Shown piece after piece: positions 1 to 8,500 of a stretch of 64,000 nucleotides of DNA (its first letter is position 1; the number at the start of each line of letters is the position of its first letter). Below the pieces are notes generated by a model. That model saw only the letters and a list, made by a program, of their open reading frames with translations. It was not told the DNA's origin and did not search any database. Both the position numbers and the translations under genes were made by a program. The stretch is taken from assembly GCF_017695975.1 (NCBI RefSeq), contig NZ_JAAORN010000001.1, positions 496,001 through 560,000 of the forward strand, written 5' to 3'. Origin of the DNA: Prochlorococcus marinus CUG1417. GTDB lineage: Bacteria; Cyanobacteriota; Cyanobacteriia; PCC-6307; Cyanobiaceae.

Positions 1-1078
1 TATGTAGGCTAACCGAATGTCCCATCATTCTTGCAGCTACAGTATCAGGTAAATCATAAAAGATTGTTCTAACTGCCCAAGCATGCCTAAGATCGTAAGG
101 TTTTATTTGTAAAGAGTAACGCTTAAACTGATCTGTAATTTTTTTTCCAATTTTCTGTAAGGTTGTAATCTTTAGATCCTTGTTAATATTTGGCAGTAGT
201 TCTGGATTTTCACCAAGTTTTGATAATTCGAACTTTTCTACCCATTCAGGATGAAATGGCCAAACTTGATGTTCCCCTGTTTTAGTAGTAGGTAAAACTC
301 TTATAATTTTGTCTCCAAAACTTGTTAAAGAACTTAAATCGCAAAAAAACACTTCATGATTTCTTAATCCGTATGTGGCCATTAAACCAAAAACAAATTT
401 CCAAGATTTATTAGGTATCTTCGCCCAAATAATTTCTATTACCTCGTCTGTTGGGAGATCCCTAAATCCTGCTTTATTTAAACCATATCCTCTAGAATTT
501 AGTTTCCAATCTTCTGGAAGTTTAATTTCCAAAAACTTAGCTAAAACACTTAGAGAAGTCGCGCATTGTTTCCTACTTCTGCTTCCTTCCTTATAACTTT
601 CAAGTGTTTTTTGAAATATTTTTTCTAAATCTTCACTGCCATATTCACTATAAATATTAAGGACTCTTTTCAGATAAGGTTTGTAAGAACTTCTCCAAGT
701 AGTTTTTCTAGTACTGCTTAAATATTCACTTTTGCTTTCTTTAAAAAAGAATTCTTCAAATTGATTCAATCTATTTGGAAATTCAAAGTCATTTTTCCCC
801 CCCTTTTTACTTGGGTTAACTATCCAATTAATCCAGTCAAATTGATTTAATTCCAGTTGCAAATTGATTAATTGTAATTTTTTCTTAGCCTCCTCTAATC
901 CAGAAATATCAGCTTTTAAACCAAGAGATATTCTTTGAATTTTAAAGTTATTCTTATCTTCTTTTAAAGGAAGTGAACCTCGTATATTTAATTTCCCCCC
1001 CCTTTTTTCAATTCTTAGTTTGCTCCCTTGAGTAGCAAATTTATCATTGATATTATTTATTTCCTGAATTACGTTCAT
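1..1078 (-). CDS. Tyrosine recombinase (phage integrase family), 3' end beyond window
   Basis: The reading frame is open from an ATG at 1078 to the window edge, about 359 codons, so the C-terminus with the catalytic tyrosine is not visible. The last visible part carries the recombinase box with arginine and histidine (YDLRHAWAVRT) followed by ARMMGH, typical of the C-terminal half of the catalytic domain. An earlier stretch ATYGLRNHEVF fits the first catalytic arginine. The N-terminal part is Lys/Glu-rich and fits a core-binding domain. Two homopolymer G runs (8 and 7 G in the mRNA, at 995-1002 and 797-803) each encode a (K/R)GG(K) motif near codons 26 and 92; the frame is intact through both. 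It is divergent from hemH with 65 bases between starts. No att site or cargo island is evident, so it may be a resident, domesticated recombinase. The family call is firm, the role unknown. Confidence 0.85.
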   Translation of the reverse strand, partial: MNVIQEINNINDKFATQGSKLRIEKRGGKLNIRGSLPLKEDKNNFKIQRISLGLKADISGLEEAKKKLQLINLQLELNQFDWINWIVNPSKKGGKNDFEFPNRLNQFEEFFFKESKSEYLSSTRKTTWRSSYKPYLKRVLNIYSEYGSEDLEKIFQKTLESYKEGSRSRKQCATSLSVLAKFLEIKLPEDWKLNSRGYGLNKAGFRDLPTDEVIEIIWAKIPNKSWKFVFGLMATYGLRNHEVFFCDLSSLTSFGDKIIRVLPTTKTGEHQVWPFHPEWVEKFELSKLGENPELLPNINKDLKITTLQKIGKKITDQFKRYSLQIKPYDLRHAWAVRTIFYDLPDTVAARMMGHSVSLH

Positions 1079-1143
1079 TTATTTATATAATTGAACTTAT
1101 AATGACGTTTTTAATGTTGATTTTCAATCTCCATAAATTTTAA

Positions 1144-2319
1144 ATGGATAAAGTAGGCGTCTTACTAATGAACTTAGGAGGGCCTGAACGTATTAATGAT
1201 GTAGGTCCATTCTTATACAATCTTTTTTCTGATCCAGAGATAATCAGGACCCCTTTCCCTGCTTTCCAAAAGCCTTTGGCTTGGTTAATTAGTACGCTTA
1301 GAAGTACTACTTCTCAACAGGCTTACCTTTCTATAGGTGGTGGATCTCCTATAAGAAGAATAACTGAACAACAAGCAAGAGAATTGCAATCTAAATTAAG
1401 AGATAAAGGGTTGAATGCTACTACCTATATTGCCATGAGGTATTGGCATCCTTTTACAGAATCAGCAATAGCTGATATGAAAGCAGATGGTATCGATCAA
1501 ATTGTAGTACTACCTTTGTATCCACATTTTTCAATCAGTACAAGTGGTTCAAGCTTCAGGGAATTAAAAAAATTACGAGATTCAGATAGTGATTTTAAGA
1601 AAATCCCGATGAGATGTATAAGAAGTTGGTTCAGTCAATCAGGTTACTTAAAATCAATGGTTGAATTGATTTCAGAGCAAATTTCACTTTGTGAATCACC
1701 TTCTGAAGCTCATATATTTTTTACTGCACATGGAGTTCCTAAGAGTTACGTAGAGGAAGCAGGAGACCCATATAAACAACAAATTGAAGATTGTTCTTTA
1801 TTAATAATAAATGAGTTAGAAAAATATTTAGGTCATAGCAACTCTTATACACTTTCTTATCAAAGTAGAGTTGGCCCAGTTGAATGGTTGAAGCCTTACA
1901 CAGAAGAAGTGTTAGAGGACCTGGGAAGTTCCAAAGTTAATGATCTGATTGTGGTACCCATAAGTTTTGTTGGGGAGCATATTGAAACATTGCAAGAAAT
2001 TGATATTGAATATAAAGAAATTGCTGAAAAAGCTGGAATAGTAAACTTTCGTAGGGTTAAGGCTTTAAATACTCATCCTACTTTTATTGAGGGTCTTAGT
2101 GATCTAGTAGTTTCTTGTTTAGAAGGGCCTCTAGTTAATATTGAAGAGGCTTCACAGTTGCCTGAAAAAGTTAAACTTTACCCTCAAGAGAAATGGCAAT
2201 GGGGTTGGAATAATAGTTCTGAGGTTTGGAATGGAAGAGTTGCCATGATAGTTTTCCTCATACTTTTTATAGAACTTATTTCTGGTTCTGGTCCGTTACA
2301 TAGGCTAGGAATTTTATAA
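1144..2319 (+). CDS. hemH: Ferrochelatase with C-terminal CAB-like segment
   Basis: Inserts Fe2+ into protoporphyrin IX to make protoheme, the last step of the heme branch of tetrapyrrole synthesis. The protein is 391 residues, opening with [12 protein letters not shown] and carrying the [15 protein letters not shown] segment with the metal-site histidine, both typical of the family. Bacterial enzymes are usually near 320 residues; the extra length is a linker and a hydrophobic C-terminal helix starting near residue 363 with NGRVAM, the chlorophyll a/b-binding (light-harvesting-like) motif known from cyanobacterial and plastid type II ferrochelatases. The tail suggests thylakoid association and coordination with chlorophyll. 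The gene starts with ATG and is divergent from the recombinase gene. Confidence 0.97.
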   Translation: MDKVGVLLMNLGGPERINDVGPFLYNLFSDPEIIRTPFPAFQKPLAWLISTLRSTTSQQAYLSIGGGSPIRRITEQQARELQSKLRDKGLNATTYIAMRYWHPFTESAIADMKADGIDQIVVLPLYPHFSISTSGSSFRELKKLRDSDSDFKKIPMRCIRSWFSQSGYLKSMVELISEQISLCESPSEAHIFFTAHGVPKSYVEEAGDPYKQQIEDCSLLIINELEKYLGHSNSYTLSYQSRVGPVEWLKPYTEEVLEDLGSSKVNDLIVVPISFVGEHIETLQEIDIEYKEIAEKAGIVNFRRVKALNTHPTFIEGLSDLVVSCLEGPLVNIEEASQLPEKVKLYPQEKWQWGWNNSSEVWNGRVAMIVFLILFIELISGSGPLHRLGIL

Positions 2320-2456
2320 AGATCAACTTATAATTTACCTTGAAAAAATTTGAATTTATTGAAAGATTTTTGAATTAGTTTCTGACATTACATTTCTAAA
2401 TGAGGCAAAAGTTTTTGATTAAGTTTAATATTTATAGTAATTATTGAATTTCTTTA

Positions 2457-4220
2457 GTGACTCTTACTTCGAGATCCTTTTCAAAAGGTAGTTCAAAAAA
2501 TGAAAACCCAGTTTGGATAACTGGTGCAGATGCACTAATGGATTCTCTGAAAATTCATGGGGTAAAAGTTATATTTGGATATCCTGGAGGAGCCATACTA
2601 CCAATATATGACGCAGTTCATAAAGCAGAACAGGATGGTTGGTTAAAGCACTATATGGTTAGACATGAACAAGGAGGTTCTCATGCGGCTGATGGATATG
2701 CAAGATCTACGGGTGAAGTAGGAGTATGTTTTGGGACTTCAGGGCCAGGTGCAACAAATTTGGTTACTGGAATAGCAACTGCTCAAATGGATTCAGTCCC
2801 TCTTGTAGTTGTTACAGGTCAAGTTCCAAGACCTGCTATTGGGACTGATGCTTTCCAAGAAACTGATATTTTTGGTATAACTCTTCCAATTGTTAAACAC
2901 TCATGGGTAATAAGAGATCCTGCAGACATCGCAAAGGTTGTTTCAGAAGCTTTTTTTATTGCCTCTTCTGGTAGACCTGGCCCTGTGTTAATTGATATAC
3001 CCAAGGATGTAGGTCAAGAATTCTTTAATTACCAAAGAGTTTTACCCGGTGAGATTATTCCTAAGGGATTTAAAAGAAATGGCGATATAAATAATTGTGA
3101 TATCAAAAAAGCGATTAAATTGATAGAAGGGTCTGAAAGACCTCTTCTTTATGTCGGTGGTGGGGCAATATCTTCAGGAGCTCATGATGAAATAAGAATA
3201 TTGGCTAAGAATTATCAAATACCAGTAACTACAACATTAATGGGAAAGGGTGCTTTTGATGAAAAAGATAACTTATCGGTTGGAATGTTAGGTATGCATG
3301 GAACTGCTTACGCAAACTTTGCAGTTACAGAATGTGATCTTCTAGTAGCTATTGGAGCTAGATTTGATGATAGGGTGACAGGAAAATTAGATACTTTTGC
3401 TCCTAATGCTAAGGTCATTCATATAGATATTGATCCAGCAGAAGTTAATAAAAATAGGCGTGTAGATGTTGCAATTGTATCTGATGTTTCAAAAGCTGTT
3501 CGCAAAATTAATGAAAAATCTCTCAATAGCAAATTTGCTTTTAAGACTAAGAACTGGTTAGAAAAAATAGATTTTTGGAAAAATAAACACCCTTTGTATG
3601 AGCCACCTGAGAAAGGAGAAATTTATCCTCAGGAAGTTCTTTTAAAAGTAAGGGAACTTTCACCTGAAGCTTATATAACTACAGACGTTGGACAGCATCA
3701 GATGTGGGCTGCTCAATACCTTAGAAATTCTCCAAGAAAATGGATTAGTAGTGCAGGATTAGGAACTATGGGTTTTGGATTACCAGCGGCAATTGGAGTA
3801 AAGGCTGCCTTACCTAATTCAAATGTTATTTGTATCGCAGGAGATGCAAGTGTCTTAATGAATATTCAAGAATTAGGAACATTATCTCAATATGGATTAA
3901 AAGTAAAGTTGGTCATCATAAATAATCGCTGGCAAGGGATGGTAAGACAATGGCAGGAGAGTTTCTACGATGAAAGATATTCCTCATCAGATATGAGCTG
4001 CGGTGAACCTGATTTTGTGAAACTTGCGGAATCTTTTGGAGTTAAAGGTTACTTAATTTCTGAAAGAAAACATTTGCAGAATGAATTTAAAAATGCGCTT
4101 GAACATGATGGCCCTGCCTTGATTAATATCCTTGTAAGAAGAGGTGAAAATTGTTATCCAATGGTTCCTCCAGGTAAAAGTAATGCTCAAATGGTTGGAT
4201 ATGTTAATTGTGAAGATTAA
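2457..4220 (+). CDS. ilvB: Acetolactate synthase, large (catalytic) subunit
   Basis: Condenses two pyruvates to 2-acetolactate (or pyruvate with 2-oxobutyrate) in branched-chain amino acid synthesis; requires ThDP, FAD and Mg2+. The 587 residues show the full family order: an N-terminal ThDP-binding domain with the catalytic glutamate in [16 protein letters not shown], a central FAD-binding domain ([12 protein letters not shown]), and a C-terminal ThDP domain with GDAS...NN ([14 protein letters not shown]). The chosen start is a GTG at 2457; about 20 residues precede the conserved domain, so a slightly later start is possible. The regulatory small subunit ilvH is not in this window. Downstream is the small exported protein at 4288. 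Confidence 0.97.
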   Translation: MTLTSRSFSKGSSKNENPVWITGADALMDSLKIHGVKVIFGYPGGAILPIYDAVHKAEQDGWLKHYMVRHEQGGSHAADGYARSTGEVGVCFGTSGPGATNLVTGIATAQMDSVPLVVVTGQVPRPAIGTDAFQETDIFGITLPIVKHSWVIRDPADIAKVVSEAFFIASSGRPGPVLIDIPKDVGQEFFNYQRVLPGEIIPKGFKRNGDINNCDIKKAIKLIEGSERPLLYVGGGAISSGAHDEIRILAKNYQIPVTTTLMGKGAFDEKDNLSVGMLGMHGTAYANFAVTECDLLVAIGARFDDRVTGKLDTFAPNAKVIHIDIDPAEVNKNRRVDVAIVSDVSKAVRKINEKSLNSKFAFKTKNWLEKIDFWKNKHPLYEPPEKGEIYPQEVLLKVRELSPEAYITTDVGQHQMWAAQYLRNSPRKWISSAGLGTMGFGLPAAIGVKAALPNSNVICIAGDASVLMNIQELGTLSQYGLKVKLVIINNRWQGMVRQWQESFYDERYSSSDMSCGEPDFVKLAESFGVKGYLISERKHLQNEFKNALEHDGPALINILVRRGENCYPMVPPGKSNAQMVGYVNCED

Positions 4221-4287
4221 TTTGTTTTAAATTCGTCATTTTAAAAAATTAACTTTAAGATAATTTAAAAACTTAGATATTACTGAA

Positions 4288-4638
4288 TTGAAAAAATTAT
4301 CAAAAATTTTTATTATTATCTGCTTTATTGTTCTAAATCCTGTAATAGTTAACTCGGCTGAAATCCTTCAAATTAAAAGTTCAAATACTATTTTGGTGGG
4401 GGACCAAAATAGGAATTTAACTATTGGATTATTTTGTGTAGACGTAAATGAAAATGATGAGCTTAAAGCAACTAATTTACTTAAGAGTGAATTTCCAAGG
4501 GGAAGCAAAGTGAAAATAAAACCTTTTGGTTTCAAAGAGAATGTTTTGTTAGCAAAAGTTTTTAATATTAAAGGTACTAAGGAGATGACAGAATTATTAG
4601 TCGCTAAAGAGTTAACTAGTAAAATTTGTTCAAGTTAA
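4288..4638 (+). CDS. Small exported protein resembling a degenerate SNase domain
   Basis: A 116-residue protein with a clear signal peptide: lysine pair, hydrophobic core IFIIICFIVLNPVIV and a likely cleavage after NSA. The mature part has the order of a staphylococcal-nuclease-like barrel (an NTILVGD strand, a GLFCVDV strand where nucleases have a GIDAPE-type motif, a helix with ATNLLKSEF, then GSKVKIKP and LLVAKEL). The catalytic arginine and glutamate of active nucleases are not apparent, so enzymatic activity is doubtful. Two cysteines, in GLFCVD and near the C-terminus in SKICSS, could form a disulphide in the periplasm. Start is a TTG at 4288. It converges with the pgeF-like gene, 7 bases apart. 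Fold assignment is inference. Confidence 0.7.
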   Translation: MKKLSKIFIIICFIVLNPVIVNSAEILQIKSSNTILVGDQNRNLTIGLFCVDVNENDELKATNLLKSEFPRGSKVKIKPFGFKENVLLAKVFNIKGTKEMTELLVAKELTSKICSS

Positions 4639-4645
4639 CTTGGCT

Positions 4646-5428
4646 CTATGAACAGATAAAATTCCATTGCCTCGAGATTGTTTTGCTCCTTCTCCAGGAA
4701 TTAAATTCATTTTTTAATTTGTATGTGCATAAATTGGAGATGTTTATATTTGTATTAGGGATATTTTCATTTACAAGTTGTCTATAGGCAGATCTTTTAA
4801 GATTAAGTTGATTTAAGTATTGCTCTTTGAAGTGATTTGAATCACTAAAACAAAGATCTTTTTCAGTTTTAGTTAAATTGATTTTTATGTTTATGTTTTC
4901 TGCCTTTCTATAAAATTCCTTGAGTGTCAATTTATCAACTAGATAATGTTCCTCTGAAATCGCTGGCCCTATCGCAACAAGTAAGTCATCTTTAGATGTC
5001 CCAAAATTATCGAAAATTTTAACAAGATTTTTTATTATTTTTTTTTCTAAACCCTTTCTTCCACAATGCAAGGCTGCAACATTTCTTGTCCTTTTATCTG
5101 CAAAAAATATTGGCATGCAATCAGCGGTATAAACCCATAAGTTTTGATTGTATTTATTACCGAAAAGACAATCTGCATCAGTCTTATTCCCTTCTTGCGA
5201 ATGTGATCCAAACACTATCACATCACTGTGAATTTGATTGGAAACACAATTTATATAATTTTCATTAAAGTGATTCCCTAATAATTGCAGAAATTTCTCA
5301 GAGCTAGACTTCGTAAAGTATGCATGTTTGAAATTATTATCACTCAGGATAGGTGATGAATAATACTCAAATTTCTTGTTTTGAATAAAAATTTCAGCTT
5401 TTGAGAAATTTATTTCTTTATAAGATAT
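4646..5428 (-). CDS. pgeF: PgeF/YfiH-family (polyphenol oxidase/laccase-domain) protein, apparent ATA start
   Basis: Family members (E. coli YfiH/PgeF) are zinc- or copper-site proteins of about 245-270 residues; E. coli PgeF is reported to edit peptidoglycan precursors by removing wrong residues. The key ligands are visible: NQIHSDV (the QVH histidine), VYTADCMPI (cysteine) and ALHCGRKGL (histidine, in place of the usual HAGWRGL). The first of these lies upstream of the first ordinary start codon in frame (GTG at 5221), so the shorter reading would lose a metal ligand. The frame stays open back to a TAA near 5459 but has no ATG, GTG or TTG before 5221. An AGGAG at 5437-5441 lies 8 bases before an ATA at 5428-5426, giving 260 residues, the family length. 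I chose that start; CTG near 5347 is another option. Confidence 0.75.
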   Translation of the reverse strand: MSYKEINFSKAEIFIQNKKFEYYSSPILSDNNFKHAYFTKSSSEKFLQLLGNHFNENYINCVSNQIHSDVIVFGSHSQEGNKTDADCLFGNKYNQNLWVYTADCMPIFFADKRTRNVAALHCGRKGLEKKIIKNLVKIFDNFGTSKDDLLVAIGPAISEEHYLVDKLTLKEFYRKAENINIKINLTKTEKDLCFSDSNHFKEQYLNQLNLKRSAYRQLVNENIPNTNINISNLCTYKLKNEFNSWRRSKTISRQWNFICS

Positions 5429-5436
5429 AGTTCCCG

Positions 5437-5441
5437 CTCCT
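5437..5441 (-). promoter_or_regulatory. Ribosome binding site deciding the pgeF-like start
   Basis: AGGAG on the minus strand, 8 bases before ATA at 5428. It is one of few good Shine-Dalgarno sequences in the window and the best argument for a non-canonical ATA start of the PgeF-like gene. Confidence 0.5.
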
Positions 5442-5450
5442 AAACTTAAT

Positions 5451-6356
5451 TTATGAAATTAATTCAATATCTCTCAAGATCCAGAATCCTGCAAATTTTT
5501 CGATATATGGCGTTGACTGTATGGCAATAAATTGATAACCAAAAGAATTTTTTTTATTCTCTAAAAACTTTGTGCTCAATATGTTTGCATCTTTTTCTGG
5601 CAAATCTGTAACGAGCCACTTATCGTTTTCTGATGCTTCAAGTATGAGTTGGTTCTTATTGATGACTAATTTAATAGGTTCTAAGCAACTGAACCATGCA
5701 GAAAGTGCTAATGATCTATCTTTGCTAAAAAGTCTTAATCCTGGTACTAAATAATTATCATCTAAATCTTGATTAATTGGGAAAATATCTCCAAATTCCA
5801 TAGGCCAATTTTGTGCTGATTTTAATTCGCCAATTGATATTTCAGAGATAGTTAAAGCATCACCTCTCACTGCTTCTGGTAAAGGTTGAGGAGGGGTTTC
5901 CATTTTTGAAGTAAAAGTAGGAGCTAATACACCTCTTACATAACCTTTTTCATTTGGATAAATATCTTTTTCGAGAAATTCGATTCTATCGAATAAATCG
6001 TAAGTTCTCCTACTTACAAGAGCATCAATACTTACGGCCTCTAGAGATTTCTTAATGATCGATTTCATTGAAGACCTCCAGAATCGAACTATTGAAGGTT
6101 TCGCCCACCCTTGTTTTTTTGCTTCACTTATTGCTTCATTTAGTGCCTTTGTAAGCCATACTGAATTAACTTCATTGGCAGGACATTTTTTATTCCAAAG
6201 AAAAATATCTTCTGTCTTAAAATTCTTTGTAGAGCAAATAATTAACTCCCACCTTTTTTTTCCATTTGATTCAATAATTGGTCTTGAGTAAAAGTCTAAT
6301 TCCCAATCTGAAATTTTTAATTTAAGACTTGACTCCATTTTTTTATTGATGTTCAT
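5451..6356 (-). CDS. Tab2/Atab2-family RNA-binding protein
   Basis: 301 residues. The protein reads as the cyanobacterial form of Tab2/Atab2: WELDFYSRPI near the N-terminus, RFWRSSMKSII in the first half, and a C-terminal W-L-R-D segment ending the last strand (FAGFWILRDIE). In Chlamydomonas and Arabidopsis the homologues bind psaB mRNA and support photosystem I translation; in cyanobacteria the role is less defined. Its ATG overlaps the TGA of the S1-like gene (ATGA, 6353-6356), so the two are translationally coupled, which fits a shared job in mRNA binding or translation. It ends 22 bases before the start of the PgeF-like gene, so the three likely form one transcript. Confidence 0.85.
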   Translation of the reverse strand: MNINKKMESSLKLKISDWELDFYSRPIIESNGKKRWELIICSTKNFKTEDIFLWNKKCPANEVNSVWLTKALNEAISEAKKQGWAKPSIVRFWRSSMKSIIKKSLEAVSIDALVSRRTYDLFDRIEFLEKDIYPNEKGYVRGVLAPTFTSKMETPPQPLPEAVRGDALTISEISIGELKSAQNWPMEFGDIFPINQDLDDNYLVPGLRLFSKDRSLALSAWFSCLEPIKLVINKNQLILEASENDKWLVTDLPEKDANILSTKFLENKKNSFGYQFIAIQSTPYIEKFAGFWILRDIELIS

Positions 6357-7555
6357 TTATCTTGTTCTTTTTTGTCGAAGAGGGCTTTAGTTTTTAGTGC
6401 TCTCTCTGTGGCTTCTTGCATAACTTTTTGCTTATCAATAATTAATTCTCCCGCTGAGTTTTCTAGGAGTGCTGTATTGAGACCAATGCGACCTTTTTCG
6501 AGGTCAATTTCAGATATTAAAGCTTTTATAATTTCCCCTTCTCTAAAAACTTCTCTTAAAGAACGAATCGATCCATTTGTTAATGAGGATTGATGTAGAA
6601 GTCCACTAGCTCCACCTAATTCAATAAAAAAGCCATATGGTTTTACAGCTAAAACTTCTCCTTCAATTAATTGACCTACTTCTAGACTTGTAAGTTTAGA
6701 AACTAATGATGCTTTCTTTTCAGAGAGAACTAATTTTCTGGACTCTGGATTCACCTCAAGAAATGCTACTTTTAGAGTTTTTCCCACAAAAGATTGATAA
6801 TCTTGACCATCTTCAAGCTGGGATCTTGGGATGAATCCTCTCAATCCATCCACATCACATGTAAGCCCACCTCTATTAAATCCATTAATTAAAACGTCAA
6901 TTAATTCTCCATTTTTTGCAGAACTTGATACTTTTTCCCAACTTTGTCTGAGAATTAATGCCCTAGCGCTCACAGTTACCATCCCATCAGCATTTTGTTC
7001 TTTAATAACCAAAACTTCCATTTCAAGACCTATAGAAAACTTTTCTTTAAAGTTAGTTATGACGCCCAAACCACACTCTTTTTTGGGCATATAACCAGGC
7101 GCTTTCCCACCAATGTCAACATATAGTCCATCACTTTCGACTGCTATAACCTTCCCTGTAATTGTTTCTCCTGTGGCCCCAATTGGCTCATTTGCATTTA
7201 AAGCCTCCAAAAAAGCATTTTCGTCAAAATCGAATTCATCAACTGTTCTTTCTAATTGAAAATCTGTGTTTTGCTCAGAAAAATTAAGGGGTCTATTTAG
7301 GTCTTGTTGAGAAATATCAGAAGCCTCATTGTTTTCATTACTGTCCACAATTTCTTTTACTGGATCATCTTTAATTATTTGAGGTTTGATTGCGATATTC
7401 TCTTTTTTAATTTCTTCTTGCAAATTGGTTTGTTTATTATCTTTTTCTTGAGACTTTTTTTGAGTATCTCTCTTGCTTATGCGAAGTACCTGAAGAGGTT
7501 TTTTATTGCCCTTTGGTTGGATATTATCTTGGGCATTTTTATTACTGACTCCCAT
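6353..7555 (-). CDS. S1-domain RNA-binding protein, ribosomal protein S1 homologue (Nbp1/rps1b type)
   Basis: 400 residues. The first ~110 are low-complexity and rich in Lys, Gln, Asn and acidic residues. Then come three S1 (OB-fold) repeats, beginning near ITGKVIAVESDGLYVDIGGK, in the middle around LIDVLINGFNRGGLTCDV, and near LIEGEVLAVKPYGFFIELG. Full-length S1 has more repeats and cyanobacteria carry a second, shorter S1-like gene, so this is the shorter paralogue rather than RpsA itself. It is expected to bind mRNA at the ribosome. Its stop overlaps the Tab2 start. The start region (7556-7621) is divergent from the creatininase-family gene. Confidence 0.85.
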   Translation of the reverse strand: MGVSNKNAQDNIQPKGNKKPLQVLRISKRDTQKKSQEKDNKQTNLQEEIKKENIAIKPQIIKDDPVKEIVDSNENNEASDISQQDLNRPLNFSEQNTDFQLERTVDEFDFDENAFLEALNANEPIGATGETITGKVIAVESDGLYVDIGGKAPGYMPKKECGLGVITNFKEKFSIGLEMEVLVIKEQNADGMVTVSARALILRQSWEKVSSSAKNGELIDVLINGFNRGGLTCDVDGLRGFIPRSQLEDGQDYQSFVGKTLKVAFLEVNPESRKLVLSEKKASLVSKLTSLEVGQLIEGEVLAVKPYGFFIELGGASGLLHQSSLTNGSIRSLREVFREGEIIKALISEIDLEKGRIGLNTALLENSAGELIIDKQKVMQEATERALKTKALFDKKEQDK

Positions 7556-7621
7556 CGTAGGTAAAATAAGGATAATTAATTATTAACATACTCTAAATGT
7601 TAGTACTCAAAATTAAAATTA

Positions 7622-8416
7622 ATGAACTTTAAACCAATACCTAATAAATTTGAATACTTAAATTGGCAAGAAGTTGAGAGTGTTGCAAAAAACAAAAGAT
7701 CAACAGTGATTTGGCCATTCGGAGCTGTTGAGCAACATGGGCCGCATTTGCCTCTTGCTACAGATAGTATTTTTGTTGATGAAATTATTAGTGAAGTTTT
7801 TAAATTACTCCCTGCCGATATTCCATTAAAAAAACTGCCCACTCAATATATTGGTTTTTCTCCGGAACATAAGGGTTTTGCCGGGACAATTTCACTGACC
7901 TCAAATTTAATAACATTAATGATTAAAGAAGTTGGAGGTCAGTTATCTGAAATGGGTTTTAAAAGATTGATATTGATTAATGGACATGGCGGTCAAATTT
8001 CACTACTAAATACAGCTGCAAGAGAGCTAAGGAGTTTCGCACCCGAGATGGCAGTTTTCCCTTGTTTCTTATGGAGTGGTGTTATTGGATTAAGTGAATT
8101 GTTAACAAAAACTGAAATCCAGGATGGGCTTCATGCTTCTTTAGCTGAAACAAGTTTGATGCTCGCTTTGAAGCCAGAATTAGTAGGTGATGAACGCCCA
8201 AATGAGGGCATGAAAGGACAAATTCCAGAAGGCTGGAGTCTAGAAGGGAATGCGCCTACTGCTTGGCTTACTGACGACTTCAGTAAATCAGGTGTTATTG
8301 GAGATAGTAGAGGAGCAAATGAGTCTTTAGGAAAAAATTTAAAGGAATTATTGATTAATCATTGGTTCAAATTGATTATGAATCTGATGCAATCAGATTG
8401 GCCAAACAATTCTTAA
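7622..8416 (+). CDS. Creatininase-family amidohydrolase
   Basis: 264 residues. Metal-site motifs of the creatininase/formamidase (ArfB, MftE) superfamily are clear: WPFGAVEQHGPHLPLATDS near residue 40 (Glu and His ligands, and a downstream Asp) and LILINGHGGQ near residue 120. The later H-A-S-L-A-E-T-S segment matches the family's C-terminal glutamate ligand region. The substrate cannot be told from sequence; members open cyclic or formyl amides. It precedes the alkane genes by 84 bases in the same direction, a neighbourhood conserved in marine picocyanobacteria as far as I recall, but no functional link is visible. Confidence 0.9.
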   Translation: MNFKPIPNKFEYLNWQEVESVAKNKRSTVIWPFGAVEQHGPHLPLATDSIFVDEIISEVFKLLPADIPLKKLPTQYIGFSPEHKGFAGTISLTSNLITLMIKEVGGQLSEMGFKRLILINGHGGQISLLNTAARELRSFAPEMAVFPCFLWSGVIGLSELLTKTEIQDGLHASLAETSLMLALKPELVGDERPNEGMKGQIPEGWSLEGNAPTAWLTDDFSKSGVIGDSRGANESLGKNLKELLINHWFKLIMNLMQSDWPNNS

Positions 8417-8482
8417 ATAAGTTTAAGTAAAAAATGTGACTTAACAATTGAAACTATTTTCATGATATTTAAATAAACTCTC

Positions 8483-8488
8483 TATAAT
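8483..8488 (+). promoter_or_regulatory. -10 box of the ado promoter
   Basis: A perfect TATAAT. Transcription would begin around 8495, leaving almost no leader before the ATG at 8501 but about 33 bases before the ATG at 8528. No good -35 box lies at the expected distance. Confidence 0.5.
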
Positions 8489-8500
8489 CGTGTAATATTC

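Noticed and set aside
375-596. 73-codon open frame antisense to the recombinase gene
   Set aside because: The other strand encodes a continuous recombinase with clear catalytic motifs; this frame has no features.
4646-5221. PgeF-like protein starting at GTG 5221
   Set aside because: This version lacks the first metal-ligand histidine (NQIH) and about 70 residues that are clearly homologous to the family N-terminus.
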